Source of the DNA: Telmatactis stephensoni
Lineage: Eukaryota > Cnidaria > Anthozoa > Actiniaria > Isophelliidae
NCBI GenBank assembly: GCA_029948255.1
Contig: JALIZF010001870.1
Coordinates: 373,001 to 437,000 of the forward strand
Length of the DNA stretch: 64,000 nt
Reading direction: 5' to 3'
The notes under the pieces are model-generated. The model was not told where the DNA came from and searched no databases. It saw nothing but the letters and a program-made list of their open reading frames with translations. The position numbers and the translations under genes are program-made. This document shows positions 46,831 through 58,000 of the stretch, one piece after another; position 1 is the stretch's first letter; each line of letters starts with the position of its first letter.

Positions 46831-48011
46831 TCATTTATTTTTGAGACAAGTAGAACTTCCTATATAACAGACTGATGTACGAAGAATTTGACCAGCAGCT
46901 TTAGAGTTAGAAAGATATACTGGCAGTAATTCCAAGAATTTCAAATATCTGAAGCTATCTGCGGCACTAGTTCAATATAAACACTGCTATAAGACCTTAT
47001 AATTATAATCTATATCAATATTATTTATCCTTTTCCGTGAATAAATTAAAAGCTTATAACATCTATTAGTGGATGCTGATTTCTGTAGTGTCCGGTTATA
47101 TGATCTCCCCCAAGTTCTATCAAGCAGCTGCTCTTGCAAGTTACCTTAGACACTTTTGGAAATTACCCACTAAATGGTCAGGCTTTTTCTTTGCTTTCAA
47201 GCTCTCGAAAGCGACCACTAAAATGTGGCCACATCATTTCTGATATTATACAATTTGCCGATTGTTTGATATACTCCAGATCTATTTCGTGTAGAATATT
47301 GTTTTGTACTTCATGTGAACGTCTTCCGGTGATATGCAAATACTCGATAAAGATCAAAGAAAGTACTGTAACCATTTACCAATGATCATGATTACTATGT
47401 TACACGACAATTAGATCGTGGTCACGTTTGAGACATCATTCACGTACGTATTAAATCACTATCTTGTGACTATGTTTTCAGTTTCTGGGGTTCCCGATTC
47501 TAGAGTTGGAACAATGTAATAATTTGAAGCGATTGACTTTTAGACGCGTTTGCGCGCAGTGGATATTACCGGCAGAGAATAGTTTTTATCACACCCCCTC
47601 TTGCAATGTTGCTGTGCCAAGTCTATAGACTGAAATCAATCGTACAGACCTTACCTTGACCAGTAATTATAACAATGTGTACAGGGGGTCGGGGGATCAA
47701 ACAATTAACAAAGGCATTATAGTGAATATTTGTTAATGTAAGTAACGTACATGCAAAAACATGCACTCGAGCAGTGCAGTGTTCTTATGATTGTCAGAAC
47801 GCACATATGGACTCCATAATGAGACAGTACATGTCAGCGCTTTAATTTCTATAAAACATTCGGATTTCCTGTTGTTTTCACAGTTATTCGAAAACTGTTC
47901 TACGAATAGCACATTGTGCTATGATATAGATTAAGTCGCGATCGGGATAACAAAAATGTGATTGCAACTAAAAAATTCTAAAACCATCGACCCTGGGATA
48001 CATTATCATTA

Positions 48012-48452
48012 AGGCGCTGTTACACTGTGCAATTTTCTCAGCAACCTGTCTCGCAACGGCGTTGCGAAACAAGTTGCAGAGAAAATTATGGCACTAGCTG
48101 TTACACTATGCAATTTCCCCCAGCAATTCAACTTGCAATATTTTACTCGTACCCAGAGCTCCTCAGAGCGAAATGAGAAATTGCGCATGCGCTCGTAGAA
48201 AACGTGCCTCAAAAATTGCGAGGAAAGTTGCTGGAGGGGTGATACACTGTGCAATGGCATTGCAAGTTGCTGCAATGCGTTGCGAAAAGTAGACCTGAGT
48301 TCTACTTTGTGCAACGCTACGCGCAACAACAACAACAACAACAAAAAGATGGCGAGACAACTCCTGTTACACTGCGCAATCCTCCAGCAAGTTGTTTCGC
48401 AAAGCCGTTGCGAGACAAGTTGCTGAGAAAATTACACAGTGTAACAGCGCCT
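48012..48452. mobile_element. 441-bp TIR element with TTA target duplication
   Basis: Left AGGCGCTGTTACACTGTGCA, right TGTAACAGCGCCT. TTA flanks both ends (48009-48011, 48453-48455). Inside are repeated 'gcaa(t/c)tt..cagcaac' blocks and a (CAA)n run. TTA/TAA targets are typical of PIF/Harbinger elements. Fragments of related sequence occur near 35040-35095 and 49708-49850. Confidence 0.8.
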
Positions 48453-48811
48453 TTATGCTCTATTATGCAACTGAGCTGTTTTAAAGAAATCTTTGACTCA
48501 AGCTAAACTCAAATCTACAACCCCGCCTGGGATACATGTCCAGTATTCTACCAACTGAGATATCGAATTAGCTGGAGTGCCGGTCGATCGTCGGTTCTAG
48601 GGTATATAGGGCGTTGGGCGTGCACTGATCAGGCACTTCAACTTTCCCTTATTTCTCTTCAACTTTAATGGTGCCACAAAGCTTTCATCAATTTCATCTG
48701 AGGATATATTAAAATATTTAAGTTCTCATTTTCCAGTTTTAATGTATGATTTTGAATTCCTAGGAATGAATCGAATTCTCATGGCAAATCGGGTCAAAGC
48801 AGCGAACATCA

Positions 48812-51800
48812 ATGGCTTCTCCTAAACTCATCGGCAACAGGAGGCAAGTTTCCCCATTCAATCCTCGTATGAACTCATTTTTCGTCACAGAGAGAAGACC
48901 ATCAAAACTATCATCTCTCATATCAAAAGTACAAGAAGTTACATCAGAATCTTCCTCGCATTATGTCCTCAAATCTCTGGACTTAACTACTGCTTTCATT
49001 GGCAATGTTTATAAATCCCGTTTTCGACGTTTGGCCACGTTTGGTTTGGTTTTGTGGACTGTGAATTTAGTCTTGAACTTCGTCTTCGAATTCTACGAGG
49101 CGAAGAAAAAATATGGTTACGCTTGGTTTACAGTTCGAGCCTTTGAATTGGTTATGTTTTGGGTTGGGACTTATTTTATGATTTTTAAGACAATACCTTG
49201 GATGAAAGAAGGGCTGCGAAGGCTTGAAAACGACGACAATGGCATTAGCTATAACAAGGCTTTATTGAAGATCACTATGGACGTCAAGGTAACATTATTG
49301 GAGCGGTTTTCGTGTTATTAGTGTGAAACGGACCACGCCGTGCGCAGGCCGTGGCCGTGTCATTGCCGTGTTCTCTATAAAAATCGTGCCCACTGCAAAA
49401 ACGCTCGAGTAAATTTACTCAAAAACTTGAGTAAATCGGTGCATCCACAGTAACTCACTTATATATCCGAGTAAATTTACTCAGTTATTTGAGTAATTAT
49501 AAAGCGTACGCAGTTACTTAGTTATTTGAGTAAAGGGTACTCAGTTGCTCAAATAACTGAGTTAATTTACTCGGATATATAAGTGAGTTACTGTGGATGC
49601 ACCGATTTACTCAAGTTTTGAGTATATTGACTCGCGCGTTTTTGCAGTGCCGTGACTGTGCGGTGCCGTTGGCATAGGCATGCGAAATCTACTCTACATG
49701 TAAGATTAGACGTTGTTACACTACACTTTTGTTAATTCTGTAAATCGTTCGATCTCCATGGCGGTCGCGGGCGAAGCAAGTTGCGCAAACCATTGCAGCG
49801 TGTAACATAACGTCAAACTTTTATTACGCTGTGCAACTTGTTTGGCAGGCCTGTCGCCCGTCGCCCGTCGCCCGTCGCCCGTCGCCCCGCGTCGCCAGCA
49901 TATTGATAGGAGAGGTTCGATTTCCACCACATTCAGTTGGGATAAGGGAGCACTAAATGACCTGCATAATTAACAAATTAAATGTCCGGTCGGCCTTGTG
50001 AAAGCTAGTGCAAATGAAAATTTTATTTGAGTGTCATAGACAAATCATCTCATAGATAGATGACCATTAATCCGGGAATGTTGTTTTTCTAAATTACGCA
50101 AATTAAATTTAAAAGCATCAAGCTAATGTAAAGAGTTTTTGTAGTTTTCTTCATTGAAGACCAGTTTTGTTCATTGAAGAACAGAATTTTAAGCCAAGAA
50201 AAATTAAAGAAGAAAAATAGAATCCATTAAAAACAAAAGAAAAAGAAAAAAAGAAAATTTGGTGACGCAGGCAGGACTCGAACTCGTTACCCAATGCAAA
50301 ATTAGTATGCTAATTTTATGCAAAACCCAAAAAAATCGGCCCATGCATCCAGACAAATCGCTGAATCATCGCATGTTACGTATAGGATGGAGATTTCGGC
50401 CCCTTCCGCGCTATCCGGTAGAATACAGCAAGCTTCGCGGTCAAAGAGGGAGGAAACAGTCGGATCCTAGGCCGTAAGTGACTGAACCTTACCACTAGAT
50501 TAACTGGACTACTGAGGGATTTGGAGGACAAAATAACCTAGTGTATCCTGTTAATTTGTTGTCTATTGTTGTGCAAATTACGCGATTCCGTGGCGAAGTT
50601 GGAAAACCCTTGAACTGTGAAGCAAAAGAGCAGATGTGAAAGCCGGGTTCGAAACCGGCTAGCGCTAGGGCCGGGTTTTTTTTCTTTTCTTTGTTTTTCT
50701 TTTTTCTTTTCTTTTTCTTTTTCCTTCTTCTTTTTTCTTTTCCCTGTCACTCAAAATCAAAATTTGTAATTACTTAAACAAGAGAGAGAAAAGACAGAAA
50801 AAAAATATTTCGAAATAAGATTAAATCGAATTGATGGAAAATACTTCAGTTGTTAAAACTAAGAAATTGTTGAAATAAATAGCTGAAGGTCGGGGTTTTG
50901 ATAAAACTATAATTCACCAGCATTAAATTGACCAAAGGTTTATTTAGCTAGAGAGAATGCAACAATCTGACATATTTCCTTAAGGGAAAATACTACAGTA
51001 AGCGGGTATGTAATGTAGTGAACCAGGAGTGAACAGACGCGCGCTACAATTTTCGCTCTTTGGGCAACCTATTGCGTGCAATGCTATTTTATGTTATTAC
51101 TAGTAGCTTTCAGTTATATTCAAAGGGTCTATTCTTATGTGCGAAGTTTGTATGCAAAAGTTATCAATTTCAAACACAGTATAATATACATTTTATTTTC
51201 CAGAGACTCCAAGTGTTTCTACTCTTGTTCACAATCATTGGTCCTACGACACAATATCTTATCATCAGACTTGCCGATGGGTCAGGTCACGTGACCTTTA
51301 ACGAGGAGTCTCTTTCGTCTGGTGTTACGGTATTTCTTCATGTTTGCCGTTTTATAAGTTGTCTACATATGCTGTATTCATATGGTTTGTTTTGGTGCAT
51401 CGCGTGCTGTGTGATGGTCATGACTGGTCACTCCATGGTTGAGTTTCAAGGTATTGGAGTTTTAAGGCGGCGAAATACGAGACACAAGAACCCTCAACTT
51501 GTCGCGCAACATTGTTGCGTTGCAGGTTTTTGATCGATGTTGCGCGTTTTTCACCTCGCGATCTCAACTTGCACGCAACAAAAAATTGAGATCGCGAGGT
51601 GAAAAACGCGCAACATCGATCAAAAACCTGCAACGCACAATGTTCCGCGACAAGTTGAGGGTTTTTGTGTCTCGTATTTCGCCGCCTTTAGCCTTTTTGT
51701 CGTTTTTAGCTACAATCTTGAACAAAACCCTTTTGCTCACAAACTTGATGTTGAATTCGAAAGTAATTCTGCTCACTTCCCATCCCCCCTCACCGTAATG

Positions 51801-54105
51801 TTGTTGTTAACTCAAAATTAGGCTTGTATGGGCAATCCTCTGAAACAACATTGAGAAGGGGGGAGGGTAATGTTTTTGATCTGTGTGGTGAAGGGAATGA
51901 GTTGAGACCATGATCTCTGCAAAAATCGGCACTAGCTGTCTCAAACTGCAGTTATTGTAGCTGCATTATCAATGAATATATTTGAAATGCATGACATTAA
52001 TTGCAAAAAGTGTGACGTCCAATCAGATCTATCTATGGCGCATGGTGACCAATCAAAACGCCATCATTTCCCTCCAAAATTTGACGCGCGCGCGTCAGTA
52101 CTTGCTAGCTGACGGCTGAACTTCAAACTTTTTCTTTCGTGTAAATCAATCAGACCTAAGAATTGGAGTTTGACTCTTTCTTGGTGTTGTAGGGCACCTG
52201 AGGCATGAATACAATAAAACAATAGCCAAGAACAAAGAACTTTGAATGCAACAATAGCCAAGAACAAAGAATTTTGAATGAAACAACACCCTGACAGGGC
52301 GGAAAAACGTTTTACCGCCTCCATTTATAAGGACACCATAGGTTTTTAAGGCTCAATATTTTGCATACAAGCCGTTTTAGACACAAAGAACAAAATATCA
52401 AATTTGACCAAAATTCAGTGAATACGATTTTGAGATATAAACTACCTTGTACTTTGGGAGAGATGGATATTTTGATCAGCAGAAAAATCATTGTTTTGAC
52501 AAATACCCCCACGAAGCATTACTGTAACGTCACAAGGTTTTGTAAAAGGTTTTTATTAAAGCCAGTAAAAGTGTAGCAGTTACTGTTTTTCATACTCCAT
52601 CATCCGTTTATGAAAAAACTTTGAAAACGGCCGCTTAGCTGTTATTCCGCTATGTCCAACACCCTACAATACAAAGAACTCTAAATATGAATACAATACA
52701 TCCTGCAACACCAAAAAAGACCCAGACATTTTGACTTTTCCTTTCTAATAAATGTTATTTCTTTCCTTTCATTTAAACAGACCGCATTAGCAATAAACTT
52801 CGAAACAAAGGGTCATCACCAACATTCAGTGAAGCTGTCATAATGTTCGATGAGCGATTAAAATTTGCCAAGAGTTCCTCAAGATCCTGTGTGGTAAGAA
52901 TGATTATTGTAGGGATCCGTCTCTTGAAAACACCGATAACTTCTCAAAAGATTCGTTAATTGACGCGAAAAATTACGGAATATTGCGCGAGTACCCGTAA
53001 TTCAACTTGCCCGTAAAATCAAAACATTAGAAAGCTTTAAAATTCTAAAACACTCATTGTTTTCCAGGTCATTCTGTTTCTGCTGCTGTTTCTAACATTA
53101 CTCTCAGTAATGGTTAACGTGTATCTATTCCTCTACAAGGATCGTTTCATACTATACATATGGCAAGCATTAATGCCTTTAGGGCTTTCTATCTACCCAA
53201 TGTGCTCTGCGGCATGGGTCACAAAACAATACCACTGGTAAGATGTAATTTGTACTTTTGAAAACGTTTGAAAAACGGTCATCGTGGCTTCGTATGTGGA
53301 CTGAAATCGTTCGATGTGTTCCCAGGATGTGTCATGCATTTACGTAAACGCATACTTTATGGACGGAGCCTAGGCTCTGGTTGTTGCGGTGTTGTGCCTT
53401 GAGTACACTCTCCCCTCACCCGAACCGCAGACGGGGAAATTTCGTTGGCTAAAGACCGGAAAAATTTAAGCTATAGTATGTCGACACGCTCATTCACTAT
53501 AAATATTATCGCCGTAGAAACATTTAGCAATTGTTTCAAAAATTGCCTGGAATATAAATGGCAGTTGCTCCCATGCAGTACAACAACTTAACCTAAATTT
53601 TCAGTTATCAGGGTTGTTAACTTATATTGCTGATTGCAGGTACTTTGTTACAGTAGTGAAAGCCTGGGCCGAGTACCCAGAAGACAGTTCAAGCGAATCT
53701 GACCCTGATGACGAAACCGCAGAGCAAAAAGACAGCATACCTCAAGTTGCTACTGAAGCAACAATTTCGTCAGAACCCTCTTTGGGCATGCGCATTCATC
53801 TCCCAAATACTGGTCACGTGTCACTAAATGAGCCAATCGATGAACAGAAGCGACAAAGATTGCGTCATGTCTTGAGAGGGTCGATAAGGGTCATGGGACG
53901 TTTACAGCATCAACGGAAGACGACACCATTTAACTTTGAGAAGTATATTTCTTATCTAAACCACGTGACGCCCATGTCAGGGTTCAAGATTGGCGTTTTG
54001 ACAGTTACTTGGGAAAAGGTATCGGCAGCCCTTTTTCTTCTGACGTCCATTGTAGCCGTTTTTCTTCAAGAAACTATTTTTGGTCACATAAAACCCAATG
54101 TATAA
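48812..54105 (+). CDS. Gustatory-receptor-like (Grl) seven-transmembrane protein
   Basis: Five exons join in frame to 490 aa (48812-49288, 51204-51450, 52781-52893, 53068-53237, 53640-54105). Hydrophobic segments lie at about 73-94, 104-126, 161-181, 200-232, 279-302, 307-332 and 464-483, giving seven spans. A long polar N-terminus precedes TM1 and a 125-residue Ser/Glu-rich loop precedes TM7. There is no signal peptide. The last span (EKVSAALFLLTSIVAVFLQE) has the Thr...Gln spacing style of the TM7 signature in insect gustatory receptors. Few other recognisable motifs exist, so assignment to the Gr/Grl (7TM chemoreceptor) superfamily rests on topology and TM7. Members known from non-bilaterians have been linked to development; insect members are ligand-gated channels. 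Function here is not known. The next ATG upstream (48781) is out of frame. Confidence 0.75.
49300..49696. mobile_element. TA-type MITE interrupted by another element, Grl intron 1
   Basis: Left end GAGCGGTTTTCGTGTTATTA, with 'gtgtgaaacggaccacgccgtg'; right end GCATGCGAAATCTACTCTA. The core 'tctataaaaatcgtgcc' is cut by the insertion at 49391-49649. The outer element begins 11 bp after the exon-1 donor (exon ends at 49288). Confidence 0.75.
49391..49649. mobile_element. 259-bp palindromic element nested in the MITE
   Basis: Termini CACTGCAAAAACGC and GCGTTTTTGCAGTG. The arms run inward for about 110 bp (GAGTAAATTTACTC, GTGCATCCACAGTAACTCAC and their inverses). CACTG ends resemble EnSpm/CACTA transposons, but no transposase is present. 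A CC dinucleotide at both flanks is compatible with a 2-bp duplication. Confidence 0.8.
49852..49896. repeat. (GTCGCCC)n minisatellite
   Basis: Five to six 7-bp units in a GC-rich patch within Grl intron 1. Confidence 0.85.
50640..50755. repeat. Pyrimidine (TTTTCTTT)n tract
   Basis: Low-complexity TTTTC/CTTTT stretch in Grl intron 1, preceded by 'ccgggttcgaaaccggct', a B-box-like palindrome that may be part of a tRNA-derived repeat. Confidence 0.6.
51465..51687. mobile_element. 223-bp near-perfect hairpin element with TTA duplication, Grl intron 2
   Basis: AGGCGGCGAAATACGAGACA at the left and TGTCTCGTATTTCGCCGCCT at the right. The arms continue through CCTCAACTTGTCGCG, GGTTTTTGATCGATGTTGCG and GCGAGGTGAAAAACGCG-type blocks to a tiny loop. 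TTA at 51462-51464 and 51688-51690. It starts 14 bp after the exon-2 donor. Confidence 0.88.
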
Positions 54106-55011
54106 ATATAAGAAATTGTATGGGTTCTACCAGGCAACGATTATAAGGATAAAGAATCTAGGCAGACATCTTGAAGATGGATAGATTAATGTTCCTAATC
54201 TACTGGCCATGGTTGTAGGAAGATTAGAGAGCGCTATCTGTTGAATAAATCCAGTTATGGATCCAGTTAAAATGGCGGCGTTATCCCATTAATTTATAGA
54301 CTGGATAACGTACAACCGGAGCCTAGAGGGCATTTACGCAGGCTGCAATGACACAGGCGTAAACTGGCATGCTTACAAGGTGAATGCAATATATATATAC
54401 ACACTAGAATAGTCTGCTACGTTTTCGAAAAACGCAGTTGTACTGTCTTTAATTTATTCATTATCATTATATTGTTACAGGTATATAGTGCTTTGACGCA
54501 AAAAGGTACTCTAAAAGCAGGGTGTTAGGTCGTAACAAAAGTACCACGCACTAACCAGCTAAGGGGCTGTTTATATGACGGTGAGTTGCCCCTGATAGCA
54601 GGGATAACCCTTTTGTTTTGTGTCCCCCAGGGAAAAGAAAAGTTATGCCGGCTACTAGGGACAATTCGCCTTTCACATGAACAGCAACTTTGCTTCTTGG
54701 TATTGCGGTATATGCTAGTCTATAAAACTGCAAATAAAAGAGTCAAAAGTAATCCACGACTTCATTTATTGAATCAAACCATTTCATTTTACACCTTTCC
54801 GAGTTACCTACATAAGAAACAAGCCACATAATTTAACTTCTCCGGGTTTCCTGTGGTGTGCCTTTCAGTATCGATTCAGTAGGACTTTCGCGTACTTGAT
54901 TGGCTTTCTCATATAAAAAGCCTTGTAAAAACCCTACAAGTTTAGGCCCTTATAGGTACATTTACAATTAAGATGCTGCTGTTTTTGTGTGCAATTGATT
55001 GATTGATATTT
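54106..55011. other. Convergent intergenic region between Grl and ATAD3
   Basis: 0.9 kb without a gene. AATAAA at 54244-54249 (+) suits the Grl transcript. AATAAA at 54765-54770 (-) suits ATAD3, 242 bp past its stop. Two small overlapping ORFs (54551-54831) show no domain. Confidence 0.6.
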
Positions 55012-58000
55012 CTAAATTTTTCCATATTTGGGTTTGACTGGATCATCTTCGGGGGTAGTACTAGTGCCTGGAGCAGGGGCTTGTCTCCAGTCTTCTTTTT
55101 GCTGATGTTGCCGCACGGCCTCTTTCACACGTTCGTCCATGATTTCTTCGGTCAGCATACCGTCTTTAGAACCGTACGCACTTGCCTGGTGAAATAACAT
55201 TGAGTGTTAGTTCTTTGTTCCTCTCGAAATCGCATTTTACAGAGACGGATGATATGCGCTCTCTTCTTCCTTCCTCCGTTAAGGCTTCGTGCAATGCTGG
55301 TACAGGGAGGCAGATGGACTGTGACAGACAGACAGAAAGACAGACAGACAAAGTTGAACTAACCTGCCAAGCAATTGCAAGCTTAGCGATCTCTCGACCC
55401 GACATTCCTTCAGTGTCCTCTGAGATTTGACGGCATTTGGAGTTGAAGTCAAAGTTGTCAATCTTCAATCGACTGCATAATAAAAAGAAGAGAACATTAA
55501 AAATCTTTTTACATAAAGTTAAACGATCATAGTGAGATTAGACTTAGAGGTACCAAGAAAAAGAATCCCTGCAATCGAGTGCATATTTTCGGACTTCTTG
55601 ACTACACCCTGTTCATCTTGGCAACTGTTCGCGCAACCATCAACACTGAGTCGGGCCACCGAAGCAGCTCCGAGTAATAAACGACTCTAAAAAACAGTTG
55701 TAAACCAGATTTACCTTGTTCTGGAACCAGATGTAGCTGGTTTCAGGACATACTCCTCAAAGTATTGCCTAACAAGACGTTCTCGTTCATCGGTGTTTGG
55801 GAGACCAAATTCAACGAGTTCGTCTATTCGGTCGTTAATGGCCCAGTCAAACTGGTCTGGCTGGTTACTGGCTAGTACCATCATAAACCTAGAAAGTGTT
55901 AAAAATATTGCTAGTTAATGTTTTAATAGCATTCACAGAGGCTAAATGAAAGGCAACAGTGTAGAGGCTTAGCGTTCCAGAAAACTGCATCGCAACTTTA
56001 GAAAAAAAAATTCATAACGAGAAGGGACCTTCGACTAATCACTGTGGAACACCACGAGACATAGCTAAATTGCATAATAAGGGTAAAAAAGGTAAAACAC
56101 TATATTTAGCGTCGGTAGTTCCGGTAGTAGCACAAGCTAATCTCCCAGGAAGCCGACGGTGCGCTCATTAAAATTTCCAGTGTTTAGGTGCATATTAGCT
56201 AAGAATCGGTTTGAAAATGGTCTTAAAGTTGAGATGAATAGCAAAATAAGAAAGAATTCGTTGTTGTTGGTTTTCTGCAACTCGTCTCACCATGCCATCG
56301 TGATTGCAGCGTGTAACACACCATGCATCGTGCAAAACGATTACAACAAAGTTTTTGGTCGTTGCTGCGTTGTTACTAAGACCCCGGGAATGGCTCGTGC
56401 AACTTGTTTTGCGATGTCACTACGATGCAAGTAGCAGAAAAACTGCGAAACAGCGCTTTTAATTAAAATTACCTGCGAGACGATTCTCCTGTTCTGTACA
56501 AAAATGCATTTAGAGTACTACGAAGATCTTCACTAATTTTTTCCTGCAGAAAGTATAAATTAGCTAGGGTTTGGATTCCACAAAACGAAAGACGACCGTA
56601 AATTTAATGATGATAATGAAAAGCCATCAGTGATAATGTACGTCAGTAAAAGAGGTGATACATGACGTTCGTGTCCCTTCACCGGAAAGTGACCCTTCCA
56701 GGGGACGGACCGTACACCCTCAACCCTCTCCCCCATCTTTGCTCCGTCTTACGGATATTTAAAGCTACAACGAAATACATCAGGCACCGCGGATGGCAGT
56801 TTCGTTTGGGGCTTATCAAGTGCTGACGCTACAAACGTAAAACTAGAATAGGCGTATTTCAATATATTTTCTGAATATTGGGGGAATAGCCCCTGCCTTT
56901 GTGGTTCCTGTACATAGATAAGAGGGAAGTCGAAACAAGGATGTGATAATTGCACGACGAAGGGATTTGAACCGTGAACTTCTCGCTTCTAAAAAGGCTA
57001 CGCAGTAACCAACTGTTCAATACTCATGACTTAAATATACGGCCCAGCTCAAACGAGAACGAAAGCCATGCAATAATTAAGAAAAGTTAAATGGGCTATT
57101 TCTCAAATTCATCTCATATTTTCTCAAATTTCTCTTGTACCTTTGATCTTTAGCCCCATCTTGCCGAGACAATTCAAATATTACTTGTTAAAACTTCTTA
57201 CCTGGCTTCTTTTTCTTAGAAAAGCATCGGCTTCATCCACAAATAATAGTAGTCTAGAAAAAACGAGAACAATTTGTCACACATTTCGCAGTAATCAATA
57301 ATTGGAGCCTTCACCCTCGCCCTGGCGCACTAGGTCTCACCGGAAGGATGTGTTTTCTTCAAGCCTCAAGATATAAAGCTCTCTACCTGTGTTTTATTGT
57401 GTCTTCTGCAGTCCAAGTTAATTGGGTTTTGTTTGTTTTTTTGTTTTTTTGAGATAGGTCAAATTTGATTCGAAGAATGTTATTCTTCTACTGATTCATG
57501 AGCTGATAGTGTACAGCATATGTAAAGCATCCTACACTGTGTTTTACACCAATATCTCGTTATAATCATCAGACTTAAACTTCAGGCCAACGGTTCATAC
57601 ATCCCCCTCCCCTCTACCCTATCACTACTCCATTTCACAGGCATCTAAAGCTCAAACTCACGACACGGTTTAGAGAGAAGATTACACTGGAGATCAAAAT
57701 CCCTTAGAAGTTGCGCACTAACTAACTTAGCCACACACTTGGTCCTTCCTACAACATTTTGTTCAAATAAAACCAGGAACAAGTCTTTTGTGCTCACACT
57801 AACCCCTGTAACAGTACAATAGTTTTGCACAACAATGATTACCCTCGTCTTGATGTTCCTGCCCAATCAAATACTTTATGCATAGCTGTAACTCCTTCTT
57901 TGCCCATTGGAACTACATCACCACCAGTCATAATGGCATAGTCCATACCAGAGTTTTTTGCTAAGCTCTGAAAAAAAAACACAAAATATGTAAAACGGTA

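Larger units (their letters stand above)
44942..48811. other. Divergent intergenic region between CSTF1 and the Grl gene
   Basis: 3.9 kb with no supported gene. It holds an A-rich (ATAA)n tract near 45090-45170, simple repeats at 46262-46830 with a hairpin at 46453-46565, and a TIR element at 48012-48452. tRNA-like sequence TATCTCAGTTGGTAGAATAC is present on the minus strand near 48560. Confidence 0.6.

Noticed and set aside
46489..46867. 98-aa and 108-aa Tyr/Leu/Ile-rich ORFs resembling membrane proteins
   Set aside because: Translations of TTTA/TATC microsatellite.
51418..51798. ORFs of 70-99 aa on both strands with mirrored sequence
   Set aside because: They are the two arms of the 51465-51687 hairpin element.
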